Positions 1-10,219 of a stretch of 35,188 nucleotides of DNA are shown here, in pieces. Origin of the DNA: Acidobacteriota bacterium. GTDB lineage: Bacteria; Acidobacteriota; Polarisedimenticolia; J045. The stretch lies in assembly GCA_027021395.1 (NCBI GenBank), contig JALUUK010000541.1, forward strand, positions 1-35,188, in the 5' to 3' direction. The notes beneath the pieces are model-generated. The model saw nothing but the letters and a program-made list of their open reading frames with translations, was not told the origin of the DNA and ran no database searches. Every line of letters begins with the position of its first letter. The stretch's first letter is position 1. A program made the translations under genes and the position numbers.

Positions 1-1
1 T

Positions 2-1264
2 CCCGCCGTTCCGCTGCCGACCACCGAACTCAATACGATTCAAAACAACACTCGACAGTTCGCGGGTGCTCCGATCTCTCTCGATCTGGTCGATGCCGAC
101 ATCAAGCAGGTCTTCGGTATCTTTCATGAGATCTCCGGCCTGAACTTCGTGCTCGATCCGAACGTCACCGGCCAGGTGACGATCGTCGTCGACCAGATCC
201 CTTGGGATCAGGCGATGGATTTGGTGCTGAAGAACAACGGCCTAGGCATGGTTCTCGAAGGCAGCGTGGTGCGCGTCGCCCCCGTGGCGAAACTTGCGCA
301 GGAAGCAGCCGCTCGTAAGGCGCTCAACGATGCCAAGGAACTCGAGGATCCTCCCGTTACCATCACGCGAACGCTGTCCTACGCCAAGGCCAAGGAAGTG
401 CAGCGGGTCGTACGCCAGGCTCTGCTGAGTACGAAGGGCCGGGTGATCGAGGATGTGCGCACGAATACCTTGATCATTCGCGACGTGCCGATACGCATCG
501 ACGCGATCGATCGCTTGTTGACGACGCTCGATGCGGAAACGCCGCAAGTCATGATCGAAGCTCGTATCGTCGAAGTATCGCGCGACTTCGTTCACGATCT
601 CGGTGTTTCCTGGGGATTCACCGGCACGGCGAGTCCGGCTCTAGGGACCGAGACGAACTTGGATTTCCCGCATCGCGCTGCGGTCGCCTACGACCTCAAC
701 CTGCCGCGCAATCCGGCGGCCAACGCACTCGGCTTTTCCTTCGGAAACGTGCTCGATTCGTTCACCTTGGACATCACGCTCGATGCTCTAGAGACGGAAG
801 GCTACGCGAGGCGCTTGTCGTCGCCCAAGATCGCAACTCAGAACAACGAACCCGCAGAAATCGAGCAGGGAGTGCGCATTCCGGTCGTCAGCACCACGGC
901 AACCGAAATCGACGTCCGCTTCGTCTCCGCTTCACTGAGACTGAAAGTCGTTCCGCAGATCACCGCGGAAGGTACGGTCGTCTTGGAAATCGAAGTCGAA
1001 AACAACTCGCCGGATTTCGTCAACACCGTGGGCGATGTGCCGGCCATCAATACCCAGCGCGCGCAAACGAAGGTGCTCATCGCCGATGGTGGGACGACCG
1101 TCATCGCGGGAATCTTCACGGTCAACGAAGGGCGTTCTGAAGAAGGCGTGCCCTGGCTGCGCAATGTTCCGGGCCTCGGCTGGCTCTTCCGCTCGAAGAA
1201 CATTCAAACCCGCAACCGCGAACTCTTGATTTTCCTGACGCCGCGCATCATCAAGGCGTCCTGA
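2..1264 (+). CDS. pilQ: Type IV pilus secretin PilQ, C-terminal part (5' truncated by window edge)
   Basis: Frame is open from base 2 (PAVPLPTTELNTIQNNTRQFAGAPISLDLVDADIKQVFGIFHEISGLNFVLDPNV..., STN/secretin N-domain). C-terminus VPWLRNVPGLGWLFRSKNIQTRNRELLIFLTPRII is the secretin signature. The GTG at 149 is internal. Confidence 0.95.
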   Translation, partial: PAVPLPTTELNTIQNNTRQFAGAPISLDLVDADIKQVFGIFHEISGLNFVLDPNVTGQVTIVVDQIPWDQAMDLVLKNNGLGMVLEGSVVRVAPVAKLAQEAAARKALNDAKELEDPPVTITRTLSYAKAKEVQRVVRQALLSTKGRVIEDVRTNTLIIRDVPIRIDAIDRLLTTLDAETPQVMIEARIVEVSRDFVHDLGVSWGFTGTASPALGTETNLDFPHRAAVAYDLNLPRNPAANALGFSFGNVLDSFTLDITLDALETEGYARRLSSPKIATQNNEPAEIEQGVRIPVVSTTATEIDVRFVSASLRLKVVPQITAEGTVVLEIEVENNSPDFVNTVGDVPAINTQRAQTKVLIADGGTTVIAGIFTVNEGRSEEGVPWLRNVPGLGWLFRSKNIQTRNRELLIFLTPRIIKAS

Positions 1265-1300
1265 TCGATGAACCTCATGAACGAGACACGGAGCACAATC

Positions 1301-1861
1301 ATGAAAGATGGAACACGACCGTTTTTCTATCTGGCGTTGTCGGTGATTCTTACGGCGCTGACAGCCGTGGGCTGCAACTCGAACATCGAGGATCCGCAGG
1401 AATCGCAGAATCAGGTCACCGTGGCCAGCGTGGTGCCGCTACAGGCCTGTGTCGACTACGACGGCGTGATGATGGATGTCGACGGCGACGGCACAGAGGA
1501 ACCGGTCTATTTCGGTGTGGCGCAGGACGTCAAACTGCAGTCGCGCATTCGGGGAAACACGGGAATCAACAAATTCTCCGACGTGATTTTCTCGAGCGTG
1601 ACGATTTCGTACGCTTTGAGCAGCGGCGTGAATCCGCCGGAACGCATTGAAGCGGTGACCATCACCGTGCCGGCCGACGGTTTCGCCACACAAGGCATCG
1701 AGACGGTGCTTGGGCGTGACGTCGTTCCTCCCGGCTTCTTCGGACCCGGGGTGACCGGTACGATCTATCTTCGCTTCCGGGGGGAGGACGCCCAGGGCCT
1801 ACCCGCGAGCGCGACGGGACAGATTCCCTTGGCCACCGCCTCGGTATGCGACACCATCTGA
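1301..1861 (+). CDS. Putative lipoprotein of unknown function downstream of pilQ
   Basis: MKDGTRPFFYLALSVILTALTAVGC: signal peptide with lipobox LTAVGC. ORF opens at 1268; ATG at 1301 gives a better signal peptide. Confidence 0.75.
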   Translation: MKDGTRPFFYLALSVILTALTAVGCNSNIEDPQESQNQVTVASVVPLQACVDYDGVMMDVDGDGTEEPVYFGVAQDVKLQSRIRGNTGINKFSDVIFSSVTISYALSSGVNPPERIEAVTITVPADGFATQGIETVLGRDVVPPGFFGPGVTGTIYLRFRGEDAQGLPASATGQIPLATASVCDTI

Positions 1862-2277
1862 TCAAGACCGACGAGCCCGTGCGCGGCGGTGACCTCAAAG
1901 CGCTACTGCAGGAGTGCTTTTCGACCTGTCCCGAGATCGACTTCGCTTGTCTCGTCGGCCGGGATGGTCTGTCGATCGCCGGCGCATTTTCCGAGGAAAC
2001 GGCTCCCGGTGGCGTCATCGGTAAGGAGGCGCTCGAGGCGGAGGCCGCGGCGCTCGGGACGGTGACAGCCTTTCTGCGGCTTTCGAGTCTCAAGTGCGAT
2101 GCCGGGGTTGGTGCCCTCGAAGAATGGTCTCTTAGGGGCTCAGAACGCCTCGTGGTGCTTCGTCCGGTGATGGCGGGAAATCTCTTCCTCGTACTCGGCG
2201 CAAAGGTCACCGCTTGGTCCGGACAACTGCGCTTTGCGGCCCGCGTCGCCGCCGGTCGAATTCAGCAAAGCCTCTGA
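1846..2277 (+). CDS. Roadblock/LC7 domain protein
   Basis: LKALLQECFSTCPEIDFACLVGRDGLSIAGAFSEE... matches the Roadblock/LC7 pattern and length (143 aa). Overlaps the lipoprotein stop by 16 nt. Confidence 0.65.
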   Translation: MRHHLIKTDEPVRGGDLKALLQECFSTCPEIDFACLVGRDGLSIAGAFSEETAPGGVIGKEALEAEAAALGTVTAFLRLSSLKCDAGVGALEEWSLRGSERLVVLRPVMAGNLFLVLGAKVTAWSGQLRFAARVAAGRIQQSL

Positions 2278-2337
2278 CGCAAAGCTCCCGACAGCGTGGT
2301 AGCATGCCTGTCGCTTCGAGATGCGGAGGAGGACGGC

Positions 2338-2853
2338 GTGGACGCGCGAGAGCTGAAAGATTTACTCAGGTACGTCAAGAGCGCGCAGTTCGAAGAATTC
2401 GAACTAGAACTCGAGGGACTGCGACTGCGAGTGGTTCGTTCTCGACAGCCGGATGAGGCCGCGGCGGCTGCGCCGACCTATGCGCCGGTCCAGCCGTTGC
2501 AAGCCGCGCCGCCTCTGCTAGCGCACGCGCCGGTAGCCCAGGCGCCCGTCGCGCCACCCCCAAGTGCCGAAGCGAACACCGCCGAGGTCGCCGAGAACAA
2601 GAAAGACGACGGGCTCGTCGACCTGACCTCACCGATGGTGGGCACCTTCTATGCGGCGTCCAAGCCCGGCGCGCCGGCCTTCGTCAGTGTGGGGGATCGC
2701 ATCGAAGTGGGGCAAACGCTCTGCATCATCGAGGCCATGAAGCTGATGAACGAGTTCGATTCGGAGGTGGCCGGGACCATCGTCGAAGTCCTTCCCGAAA
2801 ATGGTCAGCCCGTAGAATTCGGAGAAGTCCTCTTCCGCATTCGTCCCAACTGA
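2338..2853 (+). CDS. accB: Acetyl-CoA carboxylase biotin carboxyl carrier protein
   Basis: Biotinylation motif [11 protein letters not shown]-rich linker; GTG start at 2338 preceded by GGAGGAGG. Confidence 0.93.
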   Translation: MDARELKDLLRYVKSAQFEEFELELEGLRLRVVRSRQPDEAAAAAPTYAPVQPLQAAPPLLAHAPVAQAPVAPPPSAEANTAEVAENKKDDGLVDLTSPMVGTFYAASKPGAPAFVSVGDRIEVGQTLCIIEAMKLMNEFDSEVAGTIVEVLPENGQPVEFGEVLFRIRPN

Positions 2854-2885
2854 CCGCATTACGCCGAGTCTACAGAGCCGACGAC

Positions 2886-4262
2886 ATGTTCAAGAAGATC
2901 CTGATTGCCAACCGTGGAGAGATTGCTCTGAGAGTGATCTGGGCATGCCGGGAACTCGGCATTCGAACCGTGGCGATTCACAGCGATGTCGATCGCGATT
3001 CGTTGCACGTGCGGTTTGCCGATGAGGATATTTGCATCGGTCCGGCCAACAACGCCGACTCCTATCTCAACGTGACGGCGGTGCTTTCCGCCGCCGAGAT
3101 CACCGGGGCGGATGCGATCCATCCCGGCTACGGATTCTTGGCGGAAAACGCGCATTTTGCGGAGGTCTGCGCCGAATGTGGGATCACCTTCATCGGCCCG
3201 AGCCCGGATACGATCCGGCGAATGGGAGACAAGGCCGAGGCGCGCCGAACCATGCGCCTTGCGAACGTGCCGGTCGTCCCCGGTTCCGAAGGGTTGATCG
3301 AAAACCTCGACGAAGCCGCGGAAATGGCGGCGGCGATCGGCTATCCCGTGATCGTCAAGGCTTCGGCGGGTGGCGGAGGGCGCGGCATGCGCGTCGTGAA
3401 CGGCGCCGAGGAACTCGACGATGCCGTCGAGACGGCATCCTCCGAGGCAGCGGCCGCGTTCGGTAGTGGCGCGGTCTATCTCGAAAAGTACATCGTCAGG
3501 CCCCGGCACATCGAGTTTCAAGTTCTCGGCGATCGTCAGGGCCATTGCGTGCACCTCTTCGAGCGCGAATGTTCGATCCAGCGTCGCCACCAGAAGATCC
3601 TCGAAGAAGCCCCCTCGGTCGCGCTCGATGCCGAGCTGCGGGCGGAGATGGGTGCGGCGGCGGTGCGTGCCGCCGAAGTCGTGAACTACGAGGGCGCGGG
3701 GACGATCGAGTTCCTGCTCGACGAGGACCGTTCGTTCTACTTCATGGAGATGAACACGCGGATTCAGGTCGAGCACCCCGTCACCGAGAACATCACCGGG
3801 ATCGATCTGATCAAAGAACAGATTCGCATTGCCGCCGGTGAGCCGATTTCTTTCGCTCAGGAGGATCTGCGCATCCTCGGGCACAGCATCGAGGTGCGCA
3901 TCACCGCCGAGGACCCGTGGACTTTCGTTCCCTGTCCGGGAAAGATCGATATCTTTCACCCGCCGGGTGGTCCGGGCATCCGGGTCGATACGGCGGCCTA
4001 TGCCGGCTACACCGTACTGCCTCACTACGACTCGATGATCGGCAAGTTGATCGCACGGGCGCCTTCCCGGCCCGAGGCGATTTCGCGGATCAAGCGGGGC
4101 GTGGACCTCTTCGTCATAGAGGGGATTTCGTCGAACCTAGCCCTGCTGCAGGAAATCCTCGATGACCCCGATTTCGTCAACGGTGACCTCTCCACGGCCT
4201 TCATGGAGGAGTTTCTCGAGCGCCGCCGCCAAAGGCTCCGAGGCGAGGCGGCCCCCCGCTAG
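2886..4262 (+). CDS. accC: Acetyl-CoA carboxylase biotin carboxylase subunit
   Basis: [52 protein letters not shown]: biotin carboxylase/ATP-grasp signatures. Confidence 0.96.
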   Translation: MFKKILIANRGEIALRVIWACRELGIRTVAIHSDVDRDSLHVRFADEDICIGPANNADSYLNVTAVLSAAEITGADAIHPGYGFLAENAHFAEVCAECGITFIGPSPDTIRRMGDKAEARRTMRLANVPVVPGSEGLIENLDEAAEMAAAIGYPVIVKASAGGGGRGMRVVNGAEELDDAVETASSEAAAAFGSGAVYLEKYIVRPRHIEFQVLGDRQGHCVHLFERECSIQRRHQKILEEAPSVALDAELRAEMGAAAVRAAEVVNYEGAGTIEFLLDEDRSFYFMEMNTRIQVEHPVTENITGIDLIKEQIRIAAGEPISFAQEDLRILGHSIEVRITAEDPWTFVPCPGKIDIFHPPGGPGIRVDTAAYAGYTVLPHYDSMIGKLIARAPSRPEAISRIKRGVDLFVIEGISSNLALLQEILDDPDFVNGDLSTAFMEEFLERRRQRLRGEAAPR

Positions 4263-4424
4263 GAGCGCTTTCTCCCGCCCCCAAGGGCCTTCTCGCCTTC
4301 GGGGAATCCCCGATTCGCAACATTCCTCCTTCTCTCGGCCTTGACCAGCATCGTGCCGGCCACCAATTTTGACCACGGAGGTCCCCGGTGCGGCGATTCG
4401 CACCGGCGGATGAGGACTGTGCGC

Positions 4425-6155
4425 ATGACCGATCGCATCGGAGAACTGCTGCTCACCGAAGGCCTGATCTCTGAGGAGTCGCTTCAAGAGGCCCTCGAGC
4501 GTCAGCGCGCCGAGGGGGGCAAGCTGGGCTATCACCTCGTGCATCTCGGCTCGGTCAGCGAGGAAGACCTAGTCCACCTGCTTTCCGAGCAGTATGGGAT
4601 TCCTGCCATCGATCTTCGCAGTCTCTACCCCCACATCGATCGCGTACTGCTCGAAACCATTCCCGAAGATCTCGCCACGCGCTATCACGTTTTTCCCGTT
4701 CATCGCACCGGCAACGTCTTGACCTTGGCGATGTCCGATCCAACCAACGTGGTCGCGCTCGACGACATCCGCTTCAGGACGGGCTGTGAAGTGGAACCGG
4801 TTCTCGCCAGCGAGTTCGCCATCCAGGAGGGGATCGAGCATTCCTACGAGGAAAAACGACTCGATCTCGCCGAGTTTGAAGACGAACTGACGGATACGGC
4901 GTCGGTCGATGAAGACGAAGACCTCGAAGTGTTGGCGGACGAAGACGAGATCGACGCCTCCAACCTCGAAGCCCTCTCGGCGGATGCCCCCGTGGTGCGC
5001 ATCGTCAACCGGATCCTGGTCGATGCCATCCGCAAGGGAACGTCGGATATTCACATCGAGACCTACGAAAAGGATTTCCGGGTTCGTCTGAGAATCGACG
5101 GCGTGCTCTACGAATACATGAACCCGCCGATGAAGCTGAGGGACGCCATCATTTCGCGTCTCAAGATCATGGCCAAGTTGGATATCGCTGAACGCAGACT
5201 ACCGCAAGACGGGCGGATCAAGATCAAGATGCGCCTGGACGACCGGACACGCGAGATGGACTACCGTGTGTCCAGCGTGCCGACGCTGCACGGCGAGAAA
5301 GTCGTACTTCGTTTGCTCGACAAAGAGAACCTCTGTCTCGATCTGACGAAACTGGGTTTCGAAGCCGGTACGCTGCAGGCCATTGAAGAGAATATCTCGA
5401 AGCCTTGGGGCATGGTTCTGGTGACCGGGCCCACCGGCTCGGGGAAGACGAACACTCTCTACTCTTCCATCTCGAAGGTCAACTCGCCGGAAACGAACAT
5501 CATGACGGCCGAAGATCCTGTGGAGTTCAATCTTCACGGCATCAATCAGGTGCAGACCAAGGAGGCTATCGGACTGACCTTCGCAGAGGCGCTTCGTTCG
5601 TTCTTACGCCAAGATCCGGACATCATCCTGATCGGAGAGATTCGTGATTTCGAGACCGCGGAGATCGCGATCAAGGCCGCATTGACCGGCCACCTCGTGC
5701 TATCGACCCTGCATACGAATGATGCTCCGTCCACGATCAACCGCCTGATGAACATGGGAATCGAGCCTTTTCTCGTCTCGTCGTCCGTGAACCTGATATG
5801 TGCGCAGCGCCTGGTGCGCAGGGTCTGCACGGAGTGCAAGGAAGAGGTCGAAATATCACCGAAGGCCCTGGTGGACATCGGCTATTCGCCCGAAGAAGCC
5901 GAGACCGTCAAGCCCATGAAGGGGCGCGGTTGTGCCAACTGCAACAGCAGCGGCTACAAGGGACGCGTCGGGCTCTTCGAAGTGATGGAAATATCCGAGG
6001 AAATCCGCGAAATGATTCTCACGGGCTGCTCGACGCTCGAACTCAAGAGGCAAGCGGTGGAAGAGGGCATGATCACCCTGCGCCGAGCCGGGCTTTTGAA
6101 GATTCAAGGCGGTCACACCACGATCGAAGAGGTGGTTCGAGAGACGGTTTTCTAA
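4425..6155 (+). CDS. pilB: Type IV pilus extension ATPase PilB (GspE/PilB family, N-terminal MshEN-like domain)
   Basis: Walker A GPTGSGKTNTLYS, RQDPDIILIGEIRD, CTEC/CANC zinc motif, N-terminal RIGELLLTEGLISEESLQEAL. ATG at 4425 chosen over the 4341 ORF start. Confidence 0.93.
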   Translation: MTDRIGELLLTEGLISEESLQEALERQRAEGGKLGYHLVHLGSVSEEDLVHLLSEQYGIPAIDLRSLYPHIDRVLLETIPEDLATRYHVFPVHRTGNVLTLAMSDPTNVVALDDIRFRTGCEVEPVLASEFAIQEGIEHSYEEKRLDLAEFEDELTDTASVDEDEDLEVLADEDEIDASNLEALSADAPVVRIVNRILVDAIRKGTSDIHIETYEKDFRVRLRIDGVLYEYMNPPMKLRDAIISRLKIMAKLDIAERRLPQDGRIKIKMRLDDRTREMDYRVSSVPTLHGEKVVLRLLDKENLCLDLTKLGFEAGTLQAIEENISKPWGMVLVTGPTGSGKTNTLYSSISKVNSPETNIMTAEDPVEFNLHGINQVQTKEAIGLTFAEALRSFLRQDPDIILIGEIRDFETAEIAIKAALTGHLVLSTLHTNDAPSTINRLMNMGIEPFLVSSSVNLICAQRLVRRVCTECKEEVEISPKALVDIGYSPEEAETVKPMKGRGCANCNSSGYKGRVGLFEVMEISEEIREMILTGCSTLELKRQAVEEGMITLRRAGLLKIQGGHTTIEEVVRETVF

Positions 6156-6179
6156 GCGGGGACCGAACCCCGGGGAGCG

Positions 6180-7298
6180 ATGCCTGTGTCCGTGACACTG
6201 CACCAACTGCTCAAGGCCATGATCGAGTGTGGAGGAAGCGACCTTCACATCACGACAAACTCTTCGCCGCAGGTGCGGATGGATGGGATGTTGGTGCCCC
6301 TACAGAGTCCGCCGCTGACCGCGCCGGAGACCAAGGCATTGGTCTATTCCGCCCTGACCGATCAGCAGAAGCATCGCTTCGAAGAAGACATGGAACTCGA
6401 CTTTTCGTTCGGGATCAAGGGGCTCGCTCGCTTTCGAGCAAACGTCTTTTCGCAGCGCGGAGCGGTCGCCGCAGCCTTCCGGACCATCCCTTGGGAAATC
6501 AAGTCCTTCGCCGATCTCGGGCTGCCGGATGTGATTGCTTCGCTCGCCGATAGGCCACGTGGATTGGTCTTGGTGACGGGGCCCACAGGATCCGGAAAGA
6601 GCACCACGCTCGCTGCCATGCTCGACAAGATCAACAACGAGAGACAGGCTCATATCGTTACGATCGAGGATCCCATCGAATATCTGCATTCGCACAAGCG
6701 CTGCATCGTCAACCAGCGGGAACTCAACTCCGATACGCGCTCATTTCCGAACGCACTGCGCTCGGTCCTGCGGCAGGATCCCGATGTGGTTCTGATCGGT
6801 GAAATGCGCGACCTCGAGACGATCGAGTGTGCGCTGCGCGTTGCGGAGACGGGACATCTGACCTTTGCCACGTTGCATACGAATTCGGCGTCTCAGACCA
6901 TCAACCGCATCATCGACGTGTTTCCCGCCAATCAGCAGGGGCAGGTGCGGGCCCAACTTTCGTTGGTGCTCGAGGGAATCTTGTGTCAGACGCTCCTTCC
7001 GCGTGCATCGGGCAAGGGACGTGCGCTCGCGATGGAGATCCTCGTTCCCAATTCCGCGATTCGGAATCTGATTCGTGAGGACAAGGTGCATCAGATCTAT
7101 TCGATGATGCAGACCGGTCAGGCGAAGTTCGGAATGCAGACGTTCAATCAATCCCTCGCCACGCTTTACTTCCGGCGTCAGATTGCGCTGCAGACCGCCC
7201 TGTCGATTTCGAGCCTCCCGGATGAGCTTCAAGAAATGATCAATCGTGGCGCAGGCACGTTGGGCGGAGGCATGACGTCTCCGGCCGGTAGGCGCTGA
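6180..7298 (+). CDS. pilT: Type IV pilus retraction ATPase PilT
   Basis: GPTGSGKSTTLAAMLDKIN, RQDPDVVLIGEMRD, AIRNLIREDKVHQIYSMMQTG (PilT-specific C-terminal motif). Confidence 0.95.
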   Translation: MPVSVTLHQLLKAMIECGGSDLHITTNSSPQVRMDGMLVPLQSPPLTAPETKALVYSALTDQQKHRFEEDMELDFSFGIKGLARFRANVFSQRGAVAAAFRTIPWEIKSFADLGLPDVIASLADRPRGLVLVTGPTGSGKSTTLAAMLDKINNERQAHIVTIEDPIEYLHSHKRCIVNQRELNSDTRSFPNALRSVLRQDPDVVLIGEMRDLETIECALRVAETGHLTFATLHTNSASQTINRIIDVFPANQQGQVRAQLSLVLEGILCQTLLPRASGKGRALAMEILVPNSAIRNLIREDKVHQIYSMMQTGQAKFGMQTFNQSLATLYFRRQIALQTALSISSLPDELQEMINRGAGTLGGGMTSPAGRR

Positions 7299-7314
7299 GG
7301 CCACAGGAGAGACC

Positions 7315-8517
7315 ATGAGTACGTTTGCTTGGAAAGGGCGTTCGCGCAGCGGAGAGAGCCGTGACGGCACACTCGAGGCCAGCAATCGGGAAGAGGCGGT
7401 AGCGGCGCTGCGTCGCCAAGGCATCGTCGTTTCCTCGATTTCCGAGAAGGGGAAGGAAATTGCGCTTCCCAAACTCGGCGGGAGCGTGAGCAAGAAGGAA
7501 ATCGCCGTCTTTACACGTCAGTTCTCGGTGATGATCGACGCCGGTCTGCCGTTGGTGCAGTGCTTGGAGATCCTGTCTTCACAGGCCACCAACCGCGTCA
7601 TGCAGCAGGTCCTCGTCGATGTGCGCACGAGTGTCGAGGGTGGTTCCACCCTCGCGGATGCGATGCGCAAACATCCGAAGATCTTCGACGACCTCTACTG
7701 CAACATGGTGGCCGCGGGGGAGTCGGGAGGAATTCTCGATACGATCTTGCAGCGGCTTTCGCTCTACATCGAAAAGATCGTCAAACTGCGCTCGGCGATA
7801 CGCGGGGCGATGATCTACCCCGTGGCGGTGATGGGTATCGCGGTGGTCGTGGTGTGGATCATCTTGACATGGGTGATCCCGGTCTTCGGCGACCTCTTCA
7901 CCGGCCTTGGTGCTGAATTGCCGCTGCCGACGCGGATCACCATCGGGCTTTCGCACTTTCTGCAACGCTGGTGGTGGCTGATCTTGATGGGTGTCGTCGG
8001 GTCGGTCATTGGACTATTCCAATACCACAAGACTCAAAAAGGCAAGCGGGTGATCGACCGGCTTCTGCTGAAGATTCCGGTGATGGGCATCTTGCTGAAG
8101 AAGGTCGCCGTTGCGCGTTTCTGCCGCACGCTGGCTACACTGACGTCCTCGGGCGTGCCGATTCTCGACGGACTCGACATCACGGCGCGGACATCAGGCA
8201 ACGCCATCGTCGAAGATGCAATCATCAACGTGCGCAAAGAGGTCGAGCAGGGACGAACCATCTCTGAGCCGTTGGGCGAGACGGGTGTCTTTCCATCGAT
8301 GGTCGTTCAGATGATGGCAGTCGGTGAACAAACCGGTGCTCTCGATACGATGCTGTCCAAGATCGCCGACTTCTATGAAGACGAGGTCGATGAGGCGACA
8401 CAGAACCTTCTGGCGATGCTCGAGCCGGTGATGATCTCTTTCCTCGGTGTCATCATCGGTGGAATCGTCATTTCGATGTATCTACCGATGTTCAGCCTGA
8501 TCTCCAAGATCGGTTAG
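7315..8517 (+). CDS. pilC: Type IV pilus inner membrane platform protein PilC
   Basis: Two GspF domains: FTRQFSVMIDAGLPLVQCLEIL and FCRTLATLTSSGVPILDGLDI; 400 aa, C-terminal TM. Confidence 0.94.
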   Translation: MSTFAWKGRSRSGESRDGTLEASNREEAVAALRRQGIVVSSISEKGKEIALPKLGGSVSKKEIAVFTRQFSVMIDAGLPLVQCLEILSSQATNRVMQQVLVDVRTSVEGGSTLADAMRKHPKIFDDLYCNMVAAGESGGILDTILQRLSLYIEKIVKLRSAIRGAMIYPVAVMGIAVVVVWIILTWVIPVFGDLFTGLGAELPLPTRITIGLSHFLQRWWWLILMGVVGSVIGLFQYHKTQKGKRVIDRLLLKIPVMGILLKKVAVARFCRTLATLTSSGVPILDGLDITARTSGNAIVEDAIINVRKEVEQGRTISEPLGETGVFPSMVVQMMAVGEQTGALDTMLSKIADFYEDEVDEATQNLLAMLEPVMISFLGVIIGGIVISMYLPMFSLISKIG

Positions 8518-8540
8518 AGCCGGTTGCTCGAGACGAGGCG

Positions 8541-10181
8541 ATGAACCGAACCCGGCGGCAGCTCAGGCGGCTCAACGCCGCTCGCGCCGTCGCGGTGAGC
8601 ACGCTGTTACTCGTGGCGCTGGCGACCGAAATCGTCTTCAAGCCACGGGAATCCCTAGGAGGAATCCACCTCCTCTCCGCATTCGCATTCGGTACGGTCT
8701 TGCTCTACGCCCTGCTGGATCGCTGGATGGGAGAGACGAAGCTGCTTGCGGCCTTGCAGGTGGCCGGCGATGTGCTCTTGGTTTCGTTTTTCGTCTTCGA
8801 GACGGGTGGACCACTTTCGCCGCTTTCTTTTCTCTACGCCGTTCCGGTGATGGTCGCCGCCGCCATGTTGGGCCTCGTCGGGGGCTTGATGGCGGCGGGC
8901 GGGGCGTGGTTCATCTACGGAAGTCTCTTGGTTCATCTGGCGTGGTATGGGCCGCCTGGAGAAGTTCAACTCGGAGGCCTGCTCTACGGAGCGGTTTCGC
9001 ACTTGGTCGGCTTCTTGACGCTCGGCGCTCTCGGGGGCCTGCTCGCCGACAGATTGGCTAGAGCCGATCGCGAACTCGAAGAACGGCAAGTCGATCTCGA
9101 GGCCTTGCGTGCGCTTCACGCAGATATCGTAGAGAGTATTTCAACAGGTCTGATGACCACGGATCCGCAGGGCATCGTCACTTTCGTCAATCAGGCCGGC
9201 CGGGCGATCCTTCACGAGCGGAATGAATCGGCCATCGGCGGTTCCGCCGCACGGCTGTTCGGCCTTCCCGAGGATTTTCTCGAGCAGGCCGAAGACCACC
9301 TGCAAAGCGGCCGACGCTATCGCTTCGAGCGGCAGTGGAGTCGGCCCGCGGACGGGGAAGATCTCTTTCTCGGCTTTGCCGTTTCCAAGCTCGCCGGGCC
9401 TTCCGGCCGGGCCGACGGCTGGCTGATCGTCTTCCAAGACCTGACCGAGATCGCTTCTCTCGAGGAACAGGTGCGCACACGGGAACGCATGGCGGCGCTT
9501 GGAGAGATGGCCGCGGGTATCGCCCATGAGCTGCGCAATCCGCTCGCGGCCGTCACGGGTTGCGTGCAAGTCCTCCAGCAGCGCACACAGCGACTCGCGG
9601 GCGCAGACGGTGATGACGAGGGGGGCGATTTGCTGCAGATCGTCGTGCGAGAGTCTTCGCGTCTCGATCGAACGATTCGCGATTTCTTGATGTTCGCCCG
9701 TCCCGGAGAGTTCAAGACCCGGCTATGCGATTTGGCGCAATTGATGGAAGAACTCGCTCGCATGCTACGAAAAAGTCCGGATTTCAGCTCGGCGCATTCG
9801 GTCGTCGTCGAGACCGGGCCACGGGCCACGCAAGCTCCGGTCGATCCCGACCGCATCCGTCAGGTCTTTTGGAATCTCGCCTCGAATGCGCTCAAAGCCA
9901 TGCCCGAGGGTGGAAAACTAACCATTCACGTTGGGGGATTCGGAGGAGACCAAGTACTGGTCGCCTTCCGAGACGAAGGGTGTGGAATGGATCAAGAGGC
10001 GGTCAAACGCTATTTCCAGCCGTTTCGAGGTGATTTCAAGACTGGATCCGGGCTTGGAGCCGCCATCGTTTACCGTATCATCGAGGAGCACGGCGGCCGG
10101 GTGCAGGTCGTATCCCACCCGGGCCGTGGAACGGAAATCCGACTGCTTTTGCCGGGAGTTCGGGAGTATGCTCATGCCTGA
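8541..10181 (+). CDS. pilS: Membrane sensor histidine kinase, PilS-like (TM + PAS + HisKA/HATPase)
   Basis: N-terminal multi-TM; PAS region IVESISTGLMTTDPQGIVTFVNQAG; H-box GEMAAGIAHELRNPLAAV; HATPase NLASNALKAM and GSGLGAAIV; adjacent to pilR. Confidence 0.88.
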   Translation: MNRTRRQLRRLNAARAVAVSTLLLVALATEIVFKPRESLGGIHLLSAFAFGTVLLYALLDRWMGETKLLAALQVAGDVLLVSFFVFETGGPLSPLSFLYAVPVMVAAAMLGLVGGLMAAGGAWFIYGSLLVHLAWYGPPGEVQLGGLLYGAVSHLVGFLTLGALGGLLADRLARADRELEERQVDLEALRALHADIVESISTGLMTTDPQGIVTFVNQAGRAILHERNESAIGGSAARLFGLPEDFLEQAEDHLQSGRRYRFERQWSRPADGEDLFLGFAVSKLAGPSGRADGWLIVFQDLTEIASLEEQVRTRERMAALGEMAAGIAHELRNPLAAVTGCVQVLQQRTQRLAGADGDDEGGDLLQIVVRESSRLDRTIRDFLMFARPGEFKTRLCDLAQLMEELARMLRKSPDFSSAHSVVVETGPRATQAPVDPDRIRQVFWNLASNALKAMPEGGKLTIHVGGFGGDQVLVAFRDEGCGMDQEAVKRYFQPFRGDFKTGSGLGAAIVYRIIEEHGGRVQVVSHPGRGTEIRLLLPGVREYAHA

Positions 10182-10219
10182 GCTCGTCGGAACCGGAGAA
10201 TGAGAGGAGTGGTACTTCA

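Noticed and set aside
2859-4025. 388-aa minus-strand ORF antisense to accC
   Set aside because: Shadow ORF from GC-rich codon structure; the plus strand encodes an unmistakable biotin carboxylase, and the antisense product (D/R/H-rich) has no recognisable motif.
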